Below are positions 12,092 through 23,786 of a stretch of DNA of 64,000 nucleotides, in pieces. A program made the translations under genes and the position numbers. The notes beneath the pieces are model-generated. The model was not told the origin of the DNA. It saw only the letters and a list, made by a program, of their open reading frames with translations, and did not search any database. The DNA lies in NCBI GenBank assembly GCA_020726505.1, contig JAHLEZ010000014.1, positions 992,001-1,056,000 on the forward strand, in the 5' to 3' direction. The stretch is from Leptodontidium sp. MPI-SDFR-AT-0119 (lineage: Eukaryota > Ascomycota > Leotiomycetes > Helotiales > Leptodontidiaceae). How positions within the stretch are numbered: the stretch's first letter is position 1; every line of letters starts with the position of its first letter.

Positions 12092-12724
12092 TGCTCAGAT
12101 TGGCCAATGATTATATCAGGTGAGAAAGGAGCTTAATGAATCTCAAGTTTCGGCTGAAACAGGATAGCCAAGCTGCTTCTCAGGATCACAGCTGCGAAGT
12201 GATGCCCTTTTAAGTCCATTGCTACCATTTCCAAGGCCGAGAACCGCCTCCTAATTTGAAGAGTGGTCCTAGAAAGTGCCATCCGCGTTCAATGGTGGTC
12301 TGCCCATAACCGTCGACCGCCATTTTCCAGGACACGACGATGGTATTTTCTTGAAGGCGGTTCAGATGTGAGGATGTGGTGGTCATCCATATCGGGTCTA
12401 GTGTTGCGCCTCCGACTTTGCCTATCTGGGAGGACCGCCCTCAGCCGCAAGTTGCTCCCATTTGCTTCCCTTCTGCCAGTCCTTTGGATCTTTGGTGGCA
12501 TCGTTCTTTCAAATGTTGCGCGTCAGTCTTACCTTTCCATTCCATTTCAAGAGAAACCTGGAATAGCTGTCAATGAGTCGGCAGTGGGACAGAAATGAAG
12601 CGGCATTCTGTTGATGCTTTCAAGACACGGCAGCTTTCGCTAAGCGCCTGGTACGTACCGTGTTCGAGTTTCTTCGCCAGCCTGCCTGAGGAAGCCAATA
12701 CTTTTTTCGGCGCTGTTTCCAGCA
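12092..12724. other. Intergenic stretch
   Basis: No supported gene on either strand between the minus-strand hypothetical gene and the zinc-finger gene. Frames up to 111 codons occur but look like chance. Confidence 0.35.
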
Positions 12725-15700
12725 ATGGCCTCAATGAACCATCTGGCTGGAGTCGGTAATGCACCCGCGTCCTCTCAAACTGCTGGTGACCGATATCAAT
12801 TAGCTTCTGTAGATATGAATAACCCAATTAACTTGAATCTCTACTCCCAACTGCTACTATTCAAGAGTGACCTAGTCAAACAGGATCTATTGTTGATAGG
12901 ACAAGCAAATTCAGCGCAGAGAACACTACAGGAACTCGCCCATAGTCTAGACCTAGAATACGAGTATGATCTATCAACAAAGACCATCAGAATCAGCCGA
13001 GCGGTTGAAGCTCCTTGTGCCGCGGAGGGGATTCAAAATTTCGATGTCAACCAGCCACCCACTTGCCCCGATCCCAACGATATATTTCGTAATGAAGATT
13101 ATAGCTTTTGGGATTTTGACTTGGGCCAGAACGGGTCATCTATGGAACGTGGGCACCAAGACCTCGCAGCGCCAACAGTACAATCTCATCCACAAAGTGT
13201 CGTACCCAATACGCATCACATAGCCAGTCCCCTTCCAAGTCTAGACTCCATTCTAGCTGGCCTACAGGAAACCCTGCCACGTGATATCGCTCCAAATCTC
13301 CTTTCGAATGACCATTTAGCAATCTGTTTCTGTATCACTTACGAAACTGACGTCACACAGGGTCGTTCGGTATACTGTGATGTGTGTGGAAACAGCCGAT
13401 CCCCATGCAACAAGTCCAGGCCATAGTGCATAAATTGTGGGTTAGAATGCCCTCGGGAAGATTCCTTGTCAGGCCTTGTTTTCTGTGAAGCCTGTAGGAA
13501 CGGTGGGGATACTGACGATAGATTATCACTCCTGTACGTATTGAGTAGCATGGACCCCTACCTGGTACTATTTTGCTGATCTAAAGACCATCGAATGAAT
13601 CCATAAAATGGCCGTTATTCAATGGTGTAGATTTAACAAAAGAGAACAATACCGATCGGTCGCCTTCACCAACAGATCCTACAGCGGGGCCAGCGCTCAA
13701 CGATAATACTTTGGATAATTCGCCATCATCTACAAATAGCGATAAGTGCAAACGGTATAAATGTGATCGCTGTCAGAAAACATATTCCCGCAAAATACAC
13801 CTTCGATTCCATCAAATGTCTCATGTGCCGATGTACAATTGCCCGAATTGTACACAGACTTTCACAGCGACTAGGACTCTGCAGAATCACCAAAAACAAC
13901 ACCTGGACACAACTACTGCAGACAATATTCCACTTCGACGCTATCCTGATACCTCCGCAAAGAACTCCCAAACCCTCCATTCCAATCCGTTGGACAGCCA
14001 AACAAGGCCCTCTAAATCTCCTGACAGTAAGCCTGCAAGTGTCAACAGTGGTGCTAGCACAGGGTTTCAGGAATACGTTTTTGACTCGAGATCGGTACAC
14101 TCGGCTGGCAGCTATGGCTCAGGTGCTTCCGGCGCATCAGCTGCTTCTCGTGCCTCAGGTCGGCGGGGCCCCTTGAGCGACTAGGCTCGAGCCGGCATGA
14201 ATGCGCTGAAGGAGGTGGGTGGCGCGTGTTGGAGGTGTAATTTCCTTAGGAAGACTGTAAGTATGTCCAAAGCATTGGTATGGTATGTACAAACTGACTA
14301 AGCTAGTGCGGACCAGAGACTCCTTGTCGGCCATGTCCCTCGAATGCAGAATCTTCAAGCTGGGTAACTTTAGGTTGCCAACGAGGTCCATTCAAGATTC
14401 CCGATATCAACCTTTGTCCGAGCAAGCCTGCGATCGGTTCGCCTGTTGAGGACGAGCCCAATCTTGACGAAACCAATGTAAGCAAGGATCCAAGTGATGT
14501 TGGTACTGTTTTAAGGTCTTTGGAGATTGCAGGATATAACACTTCATGGCTTGACGAAGAGAATGACACCAAATTCAAAGGGAAGGATGAAGTTTTTGCT
14601 TCCCGCGCAATTGAAACGCGCACACTAATTTTGCAGGAGATTTCCAATGCTCACGACCTAGCTGGCTCCTCGCTTACCTCAAGCGATCTCTCTAGCGATC
14701 TCTCTCTTGTTAAAGAAGGTGTATTGGCAGCCGTGTGGGAAATTTTACATTGTGACCCGACTTGCGGGATCCTGGATAACAATATCCTCTCCGATGAACA
14801 TGGAGATTTTGGGTATCTTGCCCGGCTTCTATCGTCAGCAGCTGTGTGTCAAGCTAATACCAAAAGTGTAAGTCTGCCCAAGTGAATTATTGTGCCAGTC
14901 TCGCTAGACATGCACTGACATAAATTGTAGAACCAGCTAATAGCCCAATCTGTGATATGCTTGCGAACCTGCGCTCAAGCACTACGAGCGAAACAGGCAG
15001 GCCTTCTCGAGCGCCATTGGCATCGGCAATGCCCTCGACGAGATTGTAGATTTGAATGTATATCAACGGTCAACATGCATTTACAGCTTTACCTGAACGA
15101 ACTTTCTCGCGTGTTCTTCAACGGGGATAACATGCGGAACCCACATGCCTGGTGGCTGTCAACGTTCTACAGCTTTTGCATCCAGAGCGTAGTTCGGAAG
15201 GCCTTGATAGATTTGACAAGTTGCCCATCTACGAACCAAGTTCATTGGGATGGCTTTTCCGCACAGCAGTATCTCCATCTACCAGTACGGCTCTTCATCG
15301 CTAGTACAGCAGCACTTGATCTCGCGAACTCAAAGGGTGGGCTGAGCTACGTCGATTTCCCTAAACACGCGAATAGATTGCTACAGAATAACGAAATTTT
15401 GGGGCTTATGCTTGCTGTAGAGCAGCCCAAATGGGAAAGCAGCAACATAACCTGCACCTCTATGTACCTCAACAGGCTCTTTGGGTTTGAAGACGACGGT
15501 CGATATATCACATTTGACTACCGCTAGGAAGAAGACAAGGTATGGAAAGAAGTCTTCCACGGCCGTTCGGAAACACTGCCCTTAGCAGCGCTGCAAGAAT
15601 ACCAAAACTCTTTTGGGCACATCAAGGCAGACAGCAAGTTCATCTGCGGGGAAGAGGGGTGCGGCAAAAGGTACCCAACAAGATTTCATCTGTGAGCAAG

Positions 15701-16126
15701 CCCAACAAGTGTGAGTGCCACTCAGCTAATATGTATAGATTTCGCCACCTCATGGACCATACGTCGGGGCAGGTACTGGAATGTGAGAAGCCCCATTGCA
15801 CTCTGGACAGTGGCAATAGGGCTCAGCACTGGCTGAACCACAACACGCTGTATACACTGAAATGTCGTTATGCGAACTAGACTTTTCGTTTTGCTCTGCA
15901 GGATGTCTACTTATTCAACAAACGGATCTGGACTCAGCTTTGGGAGGCTGGCAAGAATCCAGATCCTGTTTGGATCAGCGATACTTTTCGGGCAGCAGAA
16001 GAAGGATTTGGATCCTACAGCAGTAATGAGCGTAGACCTGCAAAGAAGGCCAAGAAGAAGAAGGACGGGGTAAAAGTATGGAAATCCAGTTTCCAGAACG
16101 TATGTGATGATTTCGGGCTGGTATAG
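12725..16126 (+). pseudogene. C2H2 / Cys-cluster zinc-finger regulator interrupted by three in-frame TAG codons
   Basis: Looks like a large fungal DNA-binding regulator. Exons read: 12725-13533, 13587-14256, 14307-14867, 14931-15691, 15739-about 15776, and 15902-16126. Introns are 47-63 bp with good donors (GTACGT, GTAAGT, GTAAGT, GTGAGC), except the last, whose donor is uncertain. Protein landmarks in order: CDVCGNSRSPC and CINCGLEC (zinc ribbon-like); C2H2 fingers YKCDRCQKTYSRKIHLRFHQ and YNCPNCTQTF; a binuclear-type cluster ACWRCNFLRKTC; a body with YLNELSRVFFNGDN; a final C2H2 finger FICGEEGCGKRYPTRFHL plus FRHLMDH; then NPDPVWISDTFRAAEEGF and a Lys-rich tail. In-frame TAG codons sit at 13424-13426, 14182-14184 and 15525-15527. 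No frameshift is needed anywhere. Either a young pseudogene or a recoded gene; see findings. Confidence 0.7.
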
Positions 16127-16538
16127 ATCTTGAATAAAATACAAGAACACTCTGTCAATTCTCGCCTCTTCTTGTGCATGATGATCTTGGCATCGTCGAA
16201 ATCATGGATTTCCGAAGCAGATGCTTCGTAGCTCCTCATTGCATCTCCTCCAAGAATGTTCCAACCCCAATTCAAGCTCGACGAATACTGTATGCCACAA
16301 ACACTTACATTGATAATCAATAAATCTAAATGGAATGAACTACAGGCTCATAACCGTTTTGAGATAGACCTCTTTCGAACACCGCTTCAATCAATAACGT
16401 GGTGTACAAGTGAGATTTCTGAGTCCTGTGGTCTAAACGGCTAGCTTCTACAACAACCTCATCTCAACAACCCATCTCAGATCCCTCCCAAACTCCCCTC
16501 CTTTCAATTCGGGTCCCTACAACTTTGAACTAGCCACA

Positions 16539-17931
16539 ATGTCGCTGTTCGGCTCTGTTCCTCTCGAAATCATCACCCAGATTCTCTTGAACTGCGGTAC
16601 CTTCACCTAGGTCTTGGCGTTGACCTCAACATGTAGGCATATCCACATGATCTGGATCGGGAACTCATCCACGGTCATCTACCATATCGCTAAGACGAGC
16701 ACCCGATGCTTTGAAGATGCCCTAACAACTGTAAGGTCCCCTGGTATCTTTTATGGATAGAATGATATCTAATTTGCATGTGGGTACGAGCTACGGATAT
16801 TGTCATATTGGCATGCTAGCGCGGCGAGCAACCACCCCATCCCTTCCCTCTGGACCAGCTGGGCATCGATTTCAGGAAGCCAAATTGAAGGTATTTTATG
16901 AGTCCCAGCACTTAACGCGTTATCTAGAGCTCCTGTTCATTAAATACGGAGATTATCCTTCACTTCCACAGCCTGGAGATGTAGATGAATGGGAGGTCTA
17001 GAGAAATACCTTCTACAGAGCGATTTACAAAACCATGTTTACTAGCGCTGCTCTATATCGGGCGTACAATGAGCCGTTCTACCTCGCAGAGAAAGAAGGT
17101 CGTACCGAGTGTCTCCAGAAATTCCAGAACGGCCCTGCCTCAATCGAAGATGATGATGTTGAGTATCTCCGACAGTTCCCCGTGTACAGCTTCGACACCG
17201 AGGCTAAGACCGAGACTGAGAAATGCACTTGGAGGGAATACGACAAGATATTCGGCTCTCTTGCAGACTGGCTTGTCAAAGACGGGAGGACTAGACGGGT
17301 CGAGGAAGGTCTATGCGAAGACTATTCCGATGAGTCGGATGACCTCTCAGACGATCCCGCGGACGCTGAAAGGCCATCACAATCTTTTGATAGTGCCATA
17401 CTCGGCGTTCTCAGAGAGATGGCCATCCTTGTTGCAGCATATCAGTGTTTCCCTGGAAATCTCGTTGGTCAACATGGACGCAGCGAGGAGAAATGGAAGT
17501 TGGCGCACTCGAAGCGTGCTAACCAGGACGTCCGGAAGGTCTCGGTGATCATGTTCGGCCATTTCCGCGTCGATGAAATATCAATGCCTGCAGTGTCCAG
17601 CAATGCCCGCCTTTGGCTGTCCGCGAAGCCGCTTCCTTTAGTGACATCTGGAACAGCTAGCTCTATTGATATCGCCCGCATCATCAGAGTCCTCCAGTGG
17701 AACTCAACAAGGCCAGACTTACATGACGGATATCCAACCACGCCTCCTATGCTTCATTTATTCAATTACACCCTTCGCAAAGAGTTCAATCCGAAATTCA
17801 AACATAACTTGTTCGAGAACTGGCCTGGTAGCGATTATACGTATGAAGTCAAGAGTGGCTCTGTTTTCTGCTGTCTGGAGATGATGTATTTTGTGCCGTA
17901 CCACCCGCCGGTCTTGAGTCGTAGTCGGTAG
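16539..17931 (+). pseudogene. F-box protein gene interrupted by two in-frame TAG codons
   Basis: F-box proteins recruit substrates to SCF ubiquitin ligases. The N-terminus VPLEIITQILLNC, then LALTSTCRHIHMIW, is a clear F-box. A TAG (16608-16610) falls in the middle of it. A 145-bp intron (16731 GTAAGG to 16875 TTTCAG) would join to EAKLKVFYESQHLTRYLELL; this junction is tentative. A second TAG (16999-17001) sits between DVDEWEV and RNTFYRAIYKTMFTSAALY. After it the frame is open for more than 300 codons, ending in YEVKSGSVFCCLEMMYFVPY and a stop at 17929-17931. The body resembles long fungal F-box family proteins. Like its upstream neighbour it is spoiled only by TAG codons. Confidence 0.62.
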
Positions 17932-18404
17932 ACACTTGCTCTGTATTCGGGAGAAGTTCGATCATGGCTTGTTCAGACGTGCATGAATTTCGGTCGTCCA
18001 TGAACCCGTCGGAGCGTGGAAAAGAGATACTGTACCGGGCACACACATCAAGAAACGGTGCAGGATACGTGGCAGAAGAATCATGTGAAAGATTTATGTA
18101 GCGATATGAAAATTGGTCCAAATTCAAAGAGCTTCAGCCAGCGATTCGCAGAAACCCTTGGACGAACTTGCCATCTTGCTTGGCCGAGGTATAGCTCCAG
18201 TCGATACAGGTGATGAAGTCCAGAAGGGGGCCTACAAGAGAGAAGTGTGTAGATGTCTAAAAGATCTATCGACTCTACATAGACCCAGCGCCAGACACCG
18301 TATCGCCCATGGTAGTAGTGGTAGTTTTACATCATAGCCCAATCAACGCCACCAATGCATTTCTCGTCCCAAATTTACACCCTCACCCCTTCTTACGCGA
18401 CCTC
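17932..18404. other. Intergenic stretch
   Basis: Space between two convergent units; no supported gene. It should contain the 3' ends of the F-box relic and of the MRS2 gene. Confidence 0.4.
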
Positions 18405-20263
18405 CTATTTTACCTTCCCCAAAGCCAAAGCAGATACAGCACTCTCATCCACCCGCCCCTCCTTAAGCCTCCTCACACGTTCCCTCTCACTCCTCTCCCG
18501 CCGTCCAGCCTCCAGTTCCCGATTAACGAGCGCGCGATCCAAATCCTCATCTCTCCAGCTCCTACCCCGTCTCCCTCCTTCTCCCCACATACTGACCCTC
18601 TGCACCTTTCTGAGCTTAGTCAGTCCATACGCGCAGACAACGCCGGCGAAAACCATACTCCAGCCCGTGACGCCCCAGAAACCGATATCGGATTCCTCGA
18701 TAAAGTTCTTTAGATTCATGCCGTAGAGCGCGGCGATGAATGCACCCGAGCCGATGCCTAGGGTGCCGATAGAGAACTTGAGGTCGAGGAGCATGAGGGA
18801 GTTGCGGTTCGCGTCTAGGATGGCTTTTACGCTATGTGAGAGTTAGTACTGATCTTGAGCCAGCGCTATGTAATTTCGAGGGTGGAGATGATGAGATGGG
18901 ATCAGTGGAAATGGATGGGAAGAAAGCAAGACGTACATCTCCTCCGTATTACGGATATTCGAAACCAGATTCCCAGACTCCTGCACAATTTCATCGCAGA
19001 GCTTATGGTAGGATTCAAGAAGCATCTCTACTTCTGTATGATCGTCCTCTCCACGCACCAAATCGTGACTTTTCTCCGTGAGGTACATAGCCGCCAGATC
19101 ATCGTCTGCTTCAAGTACTTCATCGATAGCGTCTCGAACCAACTTAGCTTTCTGCTCAAACGTACCCAATTTCTTCGAGTAAATAAGCAGGACTCGCAAC
19201 TTATCCCTATCGATATCCTCTTCCAGCTGTCGCAGGACCCTCACAACTGGCTTTCTTACGCCTTCAAATTCCTTTTCTAGGCTCGTTATGGCGGAAATAA
19301 GAACAGCTTCTAGAGCGCGGAATTCGTAGGGTAGCCCTCCTGCTAGTGGTGAGGCTTGTTTCTGTCGGAGCTTGTCTTCAAGGTCATAGATAAAGGCGCT
19401 TTGATTGTAGGAGTCTGTGGTGCCGTAGGCGTCGAAGACAAGGACGCGGTTGGCTTTGATGAGGACACGGAGGTGGAGGAGGTTGATTAGGATGGCGGAG
19501 GGGCGAACGAGGATATGTGGGAGGAGACTGCTGTCTATCTTTCTGAGATCGCGGGGGAGTAATCCATACTAGAAAGTATTCAATATTAGCGTTGGTAATC
19601 AAATGAGAGTATAAGAGTGCAATAAACGTAGAGGAACAGTACTTTTGCAATCAGCTCGCTCTTCTTGAACTCCCCACTTGCAAGAACCACATTCCCATTC
19701 TCGTCGAATTCCGTACAGCGAAGCTTGGGCTGCGCTGCTGCTTTGGCAGATATATGCCTTCCTAGGCTGAACATGGAATTGTCACTGTCCTCCTCTGAGC
19801 CATGCAGTGTTGAAGGCAAGTCGTCTGGCCGTAGGGGTCTCCCGCCTCGTAGTGATGTGACCCCCCATAGCTTCTGATGCCATTTCTTCGAGCCCGAATG
19901 GGCATTCCTCTGTGTGGTTAACGATCCACCATATCCCAAACTCCTATTCCGAGCTGTGTCATGCGAATCGGTCCACGGTGCTTTCAGGGCCGTAGAAGAA
20001 GATCTCGGCCAAAGAAACTCCAGATTCAAGAACCCAGCCTCGACAGTCGCGCGCCGTGGCGAAGATGTAGACAGCCGTCTCGCTTTCGAAGGAGATTTCA
20101 CGCTGCCACATGTCCGTGGCTGCGGGACTCGAGCCCGAGGGGCAGCATGGTCGAACGTGAAGCCAGGTCGAGGATTGGGGCTGAAGAAACAGATGCTCTC
20201 TGACTGCGACTTGAGGAATTTGAGGAGGCTTGACGAGGGTGCGGGTGCGTGCAGAGACCGCAT
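18405..20263 (-). CDS. MRS2: Mitochondrial inner-membrane magnesium transporter, CorA/MRS2 family
   Basis: Carries Mg2+ into the mitochondrial matrix. Exons on the minus strand: 20263-19643, 19568-18937 and 18831-18405 (559 residues). The introns are 74 bp (GTACTG to CTAG) and 105 bp (GTACGT to TAG). The N-terminus is Ser/Arg-rich ([20 protein letters not shown]) as expected of a mitochondrial presequence. The matrix domain contains [13 protein letters not shown] and [17 protein letters not shown], then long helices ending [17 protein letters not shown]1 ends with the signature YGMN at [18 protein letters not shown]2 is [20 protein letters not shown]. The C-terminus is strongly charged (Arg/Glu). 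The GMN motif and topology make the family secure; orthology to MRS2 rather than LPE10 is inferred. Confidence 0.94.
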
Positions 20264-21072
20264 AGCCGCTAGAGAGTGTGTCGATTGGAATTTGAAGAGG
20301 CGTATACCTTCATCTGTTGTGGAGAGAGGCGATTGGGATATTTTGAAGCTTTGGAATTTTGAGGTTGAATCCTTGTAACTTGGTCACATGACTAGTGCTG
20401 GATCACTACCAGGTACTGACTCGAAATTTTTGCTCCTTACTATGCACAAACTAATCATCTCGAAATTGTTCTCTGAGCCATTTTACTCTTGTTTCTATCG
20501 TTGCGCTCTATTAATTGTGCATACTAGCCGTTCCACTTGGACGCATTGCGAGTTTTGGGAGTGAGCAGTAACTGATTTGCCCAGGATTCCCAAGGCTAGC
20601 ATAACAATCACCAATGATACAATGAGATAATGAGGAAAGGAGGAAATGAATGGAATGCTGTAAGAAAGAACCCGGCGATTACTCTGATTGCTTCTATTCT
20701 GTCGAATTTGTACCAGATCATCCTGGGCAAACTTTTGAGTATCACTTTAAACGAAATCACTAGCAGACATAGCACAAAAGTTATTGCAGGGCAAAATTTT
20801 CTTATATCGTCATCATTGGTCTATTATCAGAGAAGTACAAGCAAGCGCTGAGTGGCAGTCTCATGCCGGGTATTGGTGAAAGAAAACAAGTGTCATCCCT
20901 TCGCTCCGTCCATCCATCCCTAATCGTACAAGCTCCCATCCTCGCTCACCGGCACGAAACCGTATCCTTGCCCTTAGACCATCCGAAATCGAGTTCCGTA
21001 TATTGACGTTAAATCGAGTGAAGTTTGGCGCGGAGAAGGTTTGTTGTTTAGTGCCGAGTGGGATGGGAAGGC
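20264..21072. other. Intergenic stretch
   Basis: Presumed promoter of the minus-strand MRS2 gene and 3' region of the small-protein gene. No supported coding sequence. Confidence 0.4.
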
Positions 21073-21333
21073 TCAGACATGGCTCGTTGTGTGTCCTCGG
21101 CGACGACCACCTCCACGGCCACAGGTGAGGCAGCTGACGATAATACCGAAGAAGGAGGCGATAGCATTAATGATAGCTTTGAGTATACCGGCGATGCCGT
21201 TAACTACAGCCATGATGCAAGCTCCGATTGTCTGAAAGACAGACTTGATCTATTGTTGACATTAGCGACGACTTGCTGGGAGTGAGGCGAGGCTGGGGAA
21301 GAGGAAACGTACGCATGATACGACGGCACCCAT
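21073..21333 (-). CDS. Conserved small hydrophobic protein, 65 residues
   Basis: A short spliced gene. Exon 1 is 21333-21313 (seven codons, MGAVVSC); the intron is 63 bp (21312-21250, GTACGT donor, CTAAT branch, ATAG end); exon 2 is 21249-21073. The joined protein continues IKSVFQTIGACIMAVVNGIA, then hydrophobic GILKAIINAIASFFGIIVSC, then a Cys/Gly/Arg tail (LTCGRGGGRRRG). It resembles a widespread ascomycete family of tiny proteins starting MGAVVSC whose function is unknown to me. The Cys near the N-terminus and the amphipathic middle suggest membrane association. Family likeness is from memory. Confidence 0.78.
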
Positions 21334-23207
21334 TTTGAAGATGTTGCGCTGTGCGACTTGATGTTGATTGTGTGTTTGAAGTTGTGGTGGTGAAGAATTT
21401 CAAGGCTTGTTGTCTTGAAGAAAGCTGAAGTTGTTTGTTTGTGTGATTGTTGGAATGAAGAGGAAATCTTTGGAGAAGAGGAAAGGCACATCGACATATA
21501 TACGCTCATCTAGAAGGCGCGTCATAGGTAGGCACAAATAACATGTTGTCTATCAAAAATTCGACACTCAGGCAGGGATCACCTGCCGGTATGGCATGAC
21601 GTCGTCATGATATTCCCCTTGTCAGCGCACCCGATATTGCAATTCATATTACCGCCTTTGTGATGAAGTGAAAACTCCACTCGGCAAGGATGGACCGGAG
21701 AAAGGTCTCATTGGTACGCGCACAAACAAAGTCATGGTCAAAATCAAGGAATTCAAAACAATAAATCTGGGGAAGGGAAAGATCGCCGGGCTTTGCGCCG
21801 CACTGTGGCTGGTGAGGTCAGTGACCCACAGCCCGGCCCACACCACGCGGTTTGTTGATTTTGACGGCGGTCGCCGTCGACGACTACCGGATAAAACGAT
21901 CGATCGCTAGCTGACTCGTGGGTTAGCTCAAGAGATTTTCTTTTATCTGTCGGACTTGAGTCGGTCAAGTCCACAAGTATACCAAGCCAAGTCATGATCT
22001 TCTCAAGCGAGCATATCACGATGCAAGTGATCAGGAATCGAGGATGACGTCGGTGGTAATAAGCGGTGGTGGCACACATACTTCCGCGAAAGGGAAATGA
22101 AGGAAGGCACTTTCCCTACCAAGGTAAATTTTCCGATATGGATACCAAGAGCCTCTGGAAACCCTCGATGTCTTGGAGTTTAATATAAACTCAGCCTCGA
22201 ACGTCGGAAGGGAGCGACTGGGCTTTCCAAAAGACCCATGATCAAATTCAAGGGAAAGCCAAATGGCCATATCAAGGCCCCATCCTTGCAGAATTTAGAC
22301 TCCGAAGCTTGATCTCAAGAAAAGTCAAATCCTGGACCAGTCCAGACCCGTCCGAGCTCCTTGACGTGTCAGGCGAGGTAGGAAGTTAGACATGCTGAGG
22401 AGACTCCCAGCGATATCCTCAACCGCTCTCCCCCTTAGCGCTGCTATCAATCACACAGCAAAGGCAAAGGTAGCACGCACAAAAAAATCTATGCTAAGTA
22501 AACCCTAGCCTTTTGAACATGGAGTCTTCACAAACACTTAATTCGATGACTCTACTGGGCAAACAGGCATTTTCATTGATGTCTAGAGGTCACCTCCTGC
22601 CGAAAAGACATCCTGTCGTAGCGGCGGAGAAAATAGCTTTCTGATTTCTCACTTCTACAGTGTCGTGGACTCACAAAACGAAACCTTTAATTGTAGGCAA
22701 AGCAAACCAACAACCATAGCGGAAGGCCTCAGCTGCTTCATGAAACATTGACTTCTGATCTCGAAGAAATTGAAGCCAAAAATTGTGTGTGATTTCTCCT
22801 TGTCTGATTTCATCTAAGCATGAATTAGGTCGAAATGATCTAAGAGTCAGAGAACTTCTATAATTAAAAAAAATGATTTCAGAAGCTACCCATTGCATTG
22901 CAAAGCGCGAATCAACAGTCTCAAGGTGTAAATGAGACTGGCGGGCTGATGTTTGAATGGGGTTGGGACAAGTGAAACCAATTAAATTTTTTGCCGAGGT
23001 TTGACTACAATTCTTTTCCTACAGTACTCGCTTACAGGACAAGACTCCAGCGAATGTAAACATAACGGATTAAGGCATGAGAGGGAAAGGGAACTGGACC
23101 CGATAGATCGCCATTCTGAGTATAAATTATATGGACAGAAAAAAAATGCAACGACAATTAAACTACTAGCATCAATCCCTGGGCGGGCCACACATTAAGT
23201 AAACTCC
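21334..23207. other. Long intergenic stretch
   Basis: Nearly 1.9 kb without a supported gene. Frames of up to 108 codons on both strands lack recognisable motifs, start context or intron signals. Nothing repeated or palindromic stood out by eye. Confidence 0.4.
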
Positions 23208-23730
23208 TCAGATGCCGATGCATACATAATAATCCAGCCACAAACTGGCGCAAGTACTTCCCACACCCGGATTCCATTTATAGAAATTCGCCAACGTGAT
23301 GCCAGCCGCGGTTGCAACAGTTGCACACTGATGACCAAAACCACCTTATTGAATTTCTTACACGAGGTGATCATATCGGTCTGGATAGGTGTCGGCGTCG
23401 CGACTCCATTGCCAGCTGTCGTGGTCGTTGGTTTCTTAGAGGTCGTCGTAGTCCCTCCAATAACATTAACGCAGACATAGGTATCGAGCCAAAGCGAAGC
23501 GCATGTATTTCCCACCCCTGGGTTCCAAGCATAGAACTGAGCGAGAGAGATGCCTTTAGAGGAAGCGATGGTTCCTCACTGGTCTCCTGACTTGACCAGG
23601 TAGAATTTGTTGCAATTGGCGACCATCCCGGCTTGGATTGGGCTTGGGGTTGTGATGCCATTGCCAGCTGGCTTGCTGGTTGTCGTTGCTTTGGTGCGCG
23701 AAGGTGCCGGAAAATGTAATGGCGTAGGTG
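23208..23730 (-). pseudogene. Broken, 5'-truncated LysM-domain gene
   Basis: Two LysM domains separated by a Thr/Pro-rich linker are visible on the minus strand. The landmark [13 protein letters not shown] recurs as [13 protein letters not shown], and both end in YVC. Fungal LysM proteins are secreted chitin binders; some dampen host chitin sensing. Domain one is cut by a TGA (23576-23578) where a Cys is expected after SGDQ. Domain two needs a one-base frame change just after CKKFNKVV (about 23337-23345). The frame starts inside a linker, with no signal peptide or first domain upstream. I conclude a decayed remnant of a multi-LysM gene. Confidence 0.68.
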
Positions 23731-23786
23731 AAGTTTCAGTCATTCAAGATGTCAACAGAGACAACACTCTTTTCCGCAATGCTCTC

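Noticed and set aside
13534..13586. A tiny intron that would remove the TAG at 13424
   Set aside because: The only GT-AG choice tight around that TAG would be ~13 bp, and longer choices delete the Cys-rich segment; the good intron here starts later, at 13534.
14931..15527. Possible frameshifts in exon 4 of the zinc-finger gene
   Set aside because: An alternative frame gave short plausible words, but one frame is open and coherent through the whole exon, so no shift is needed.
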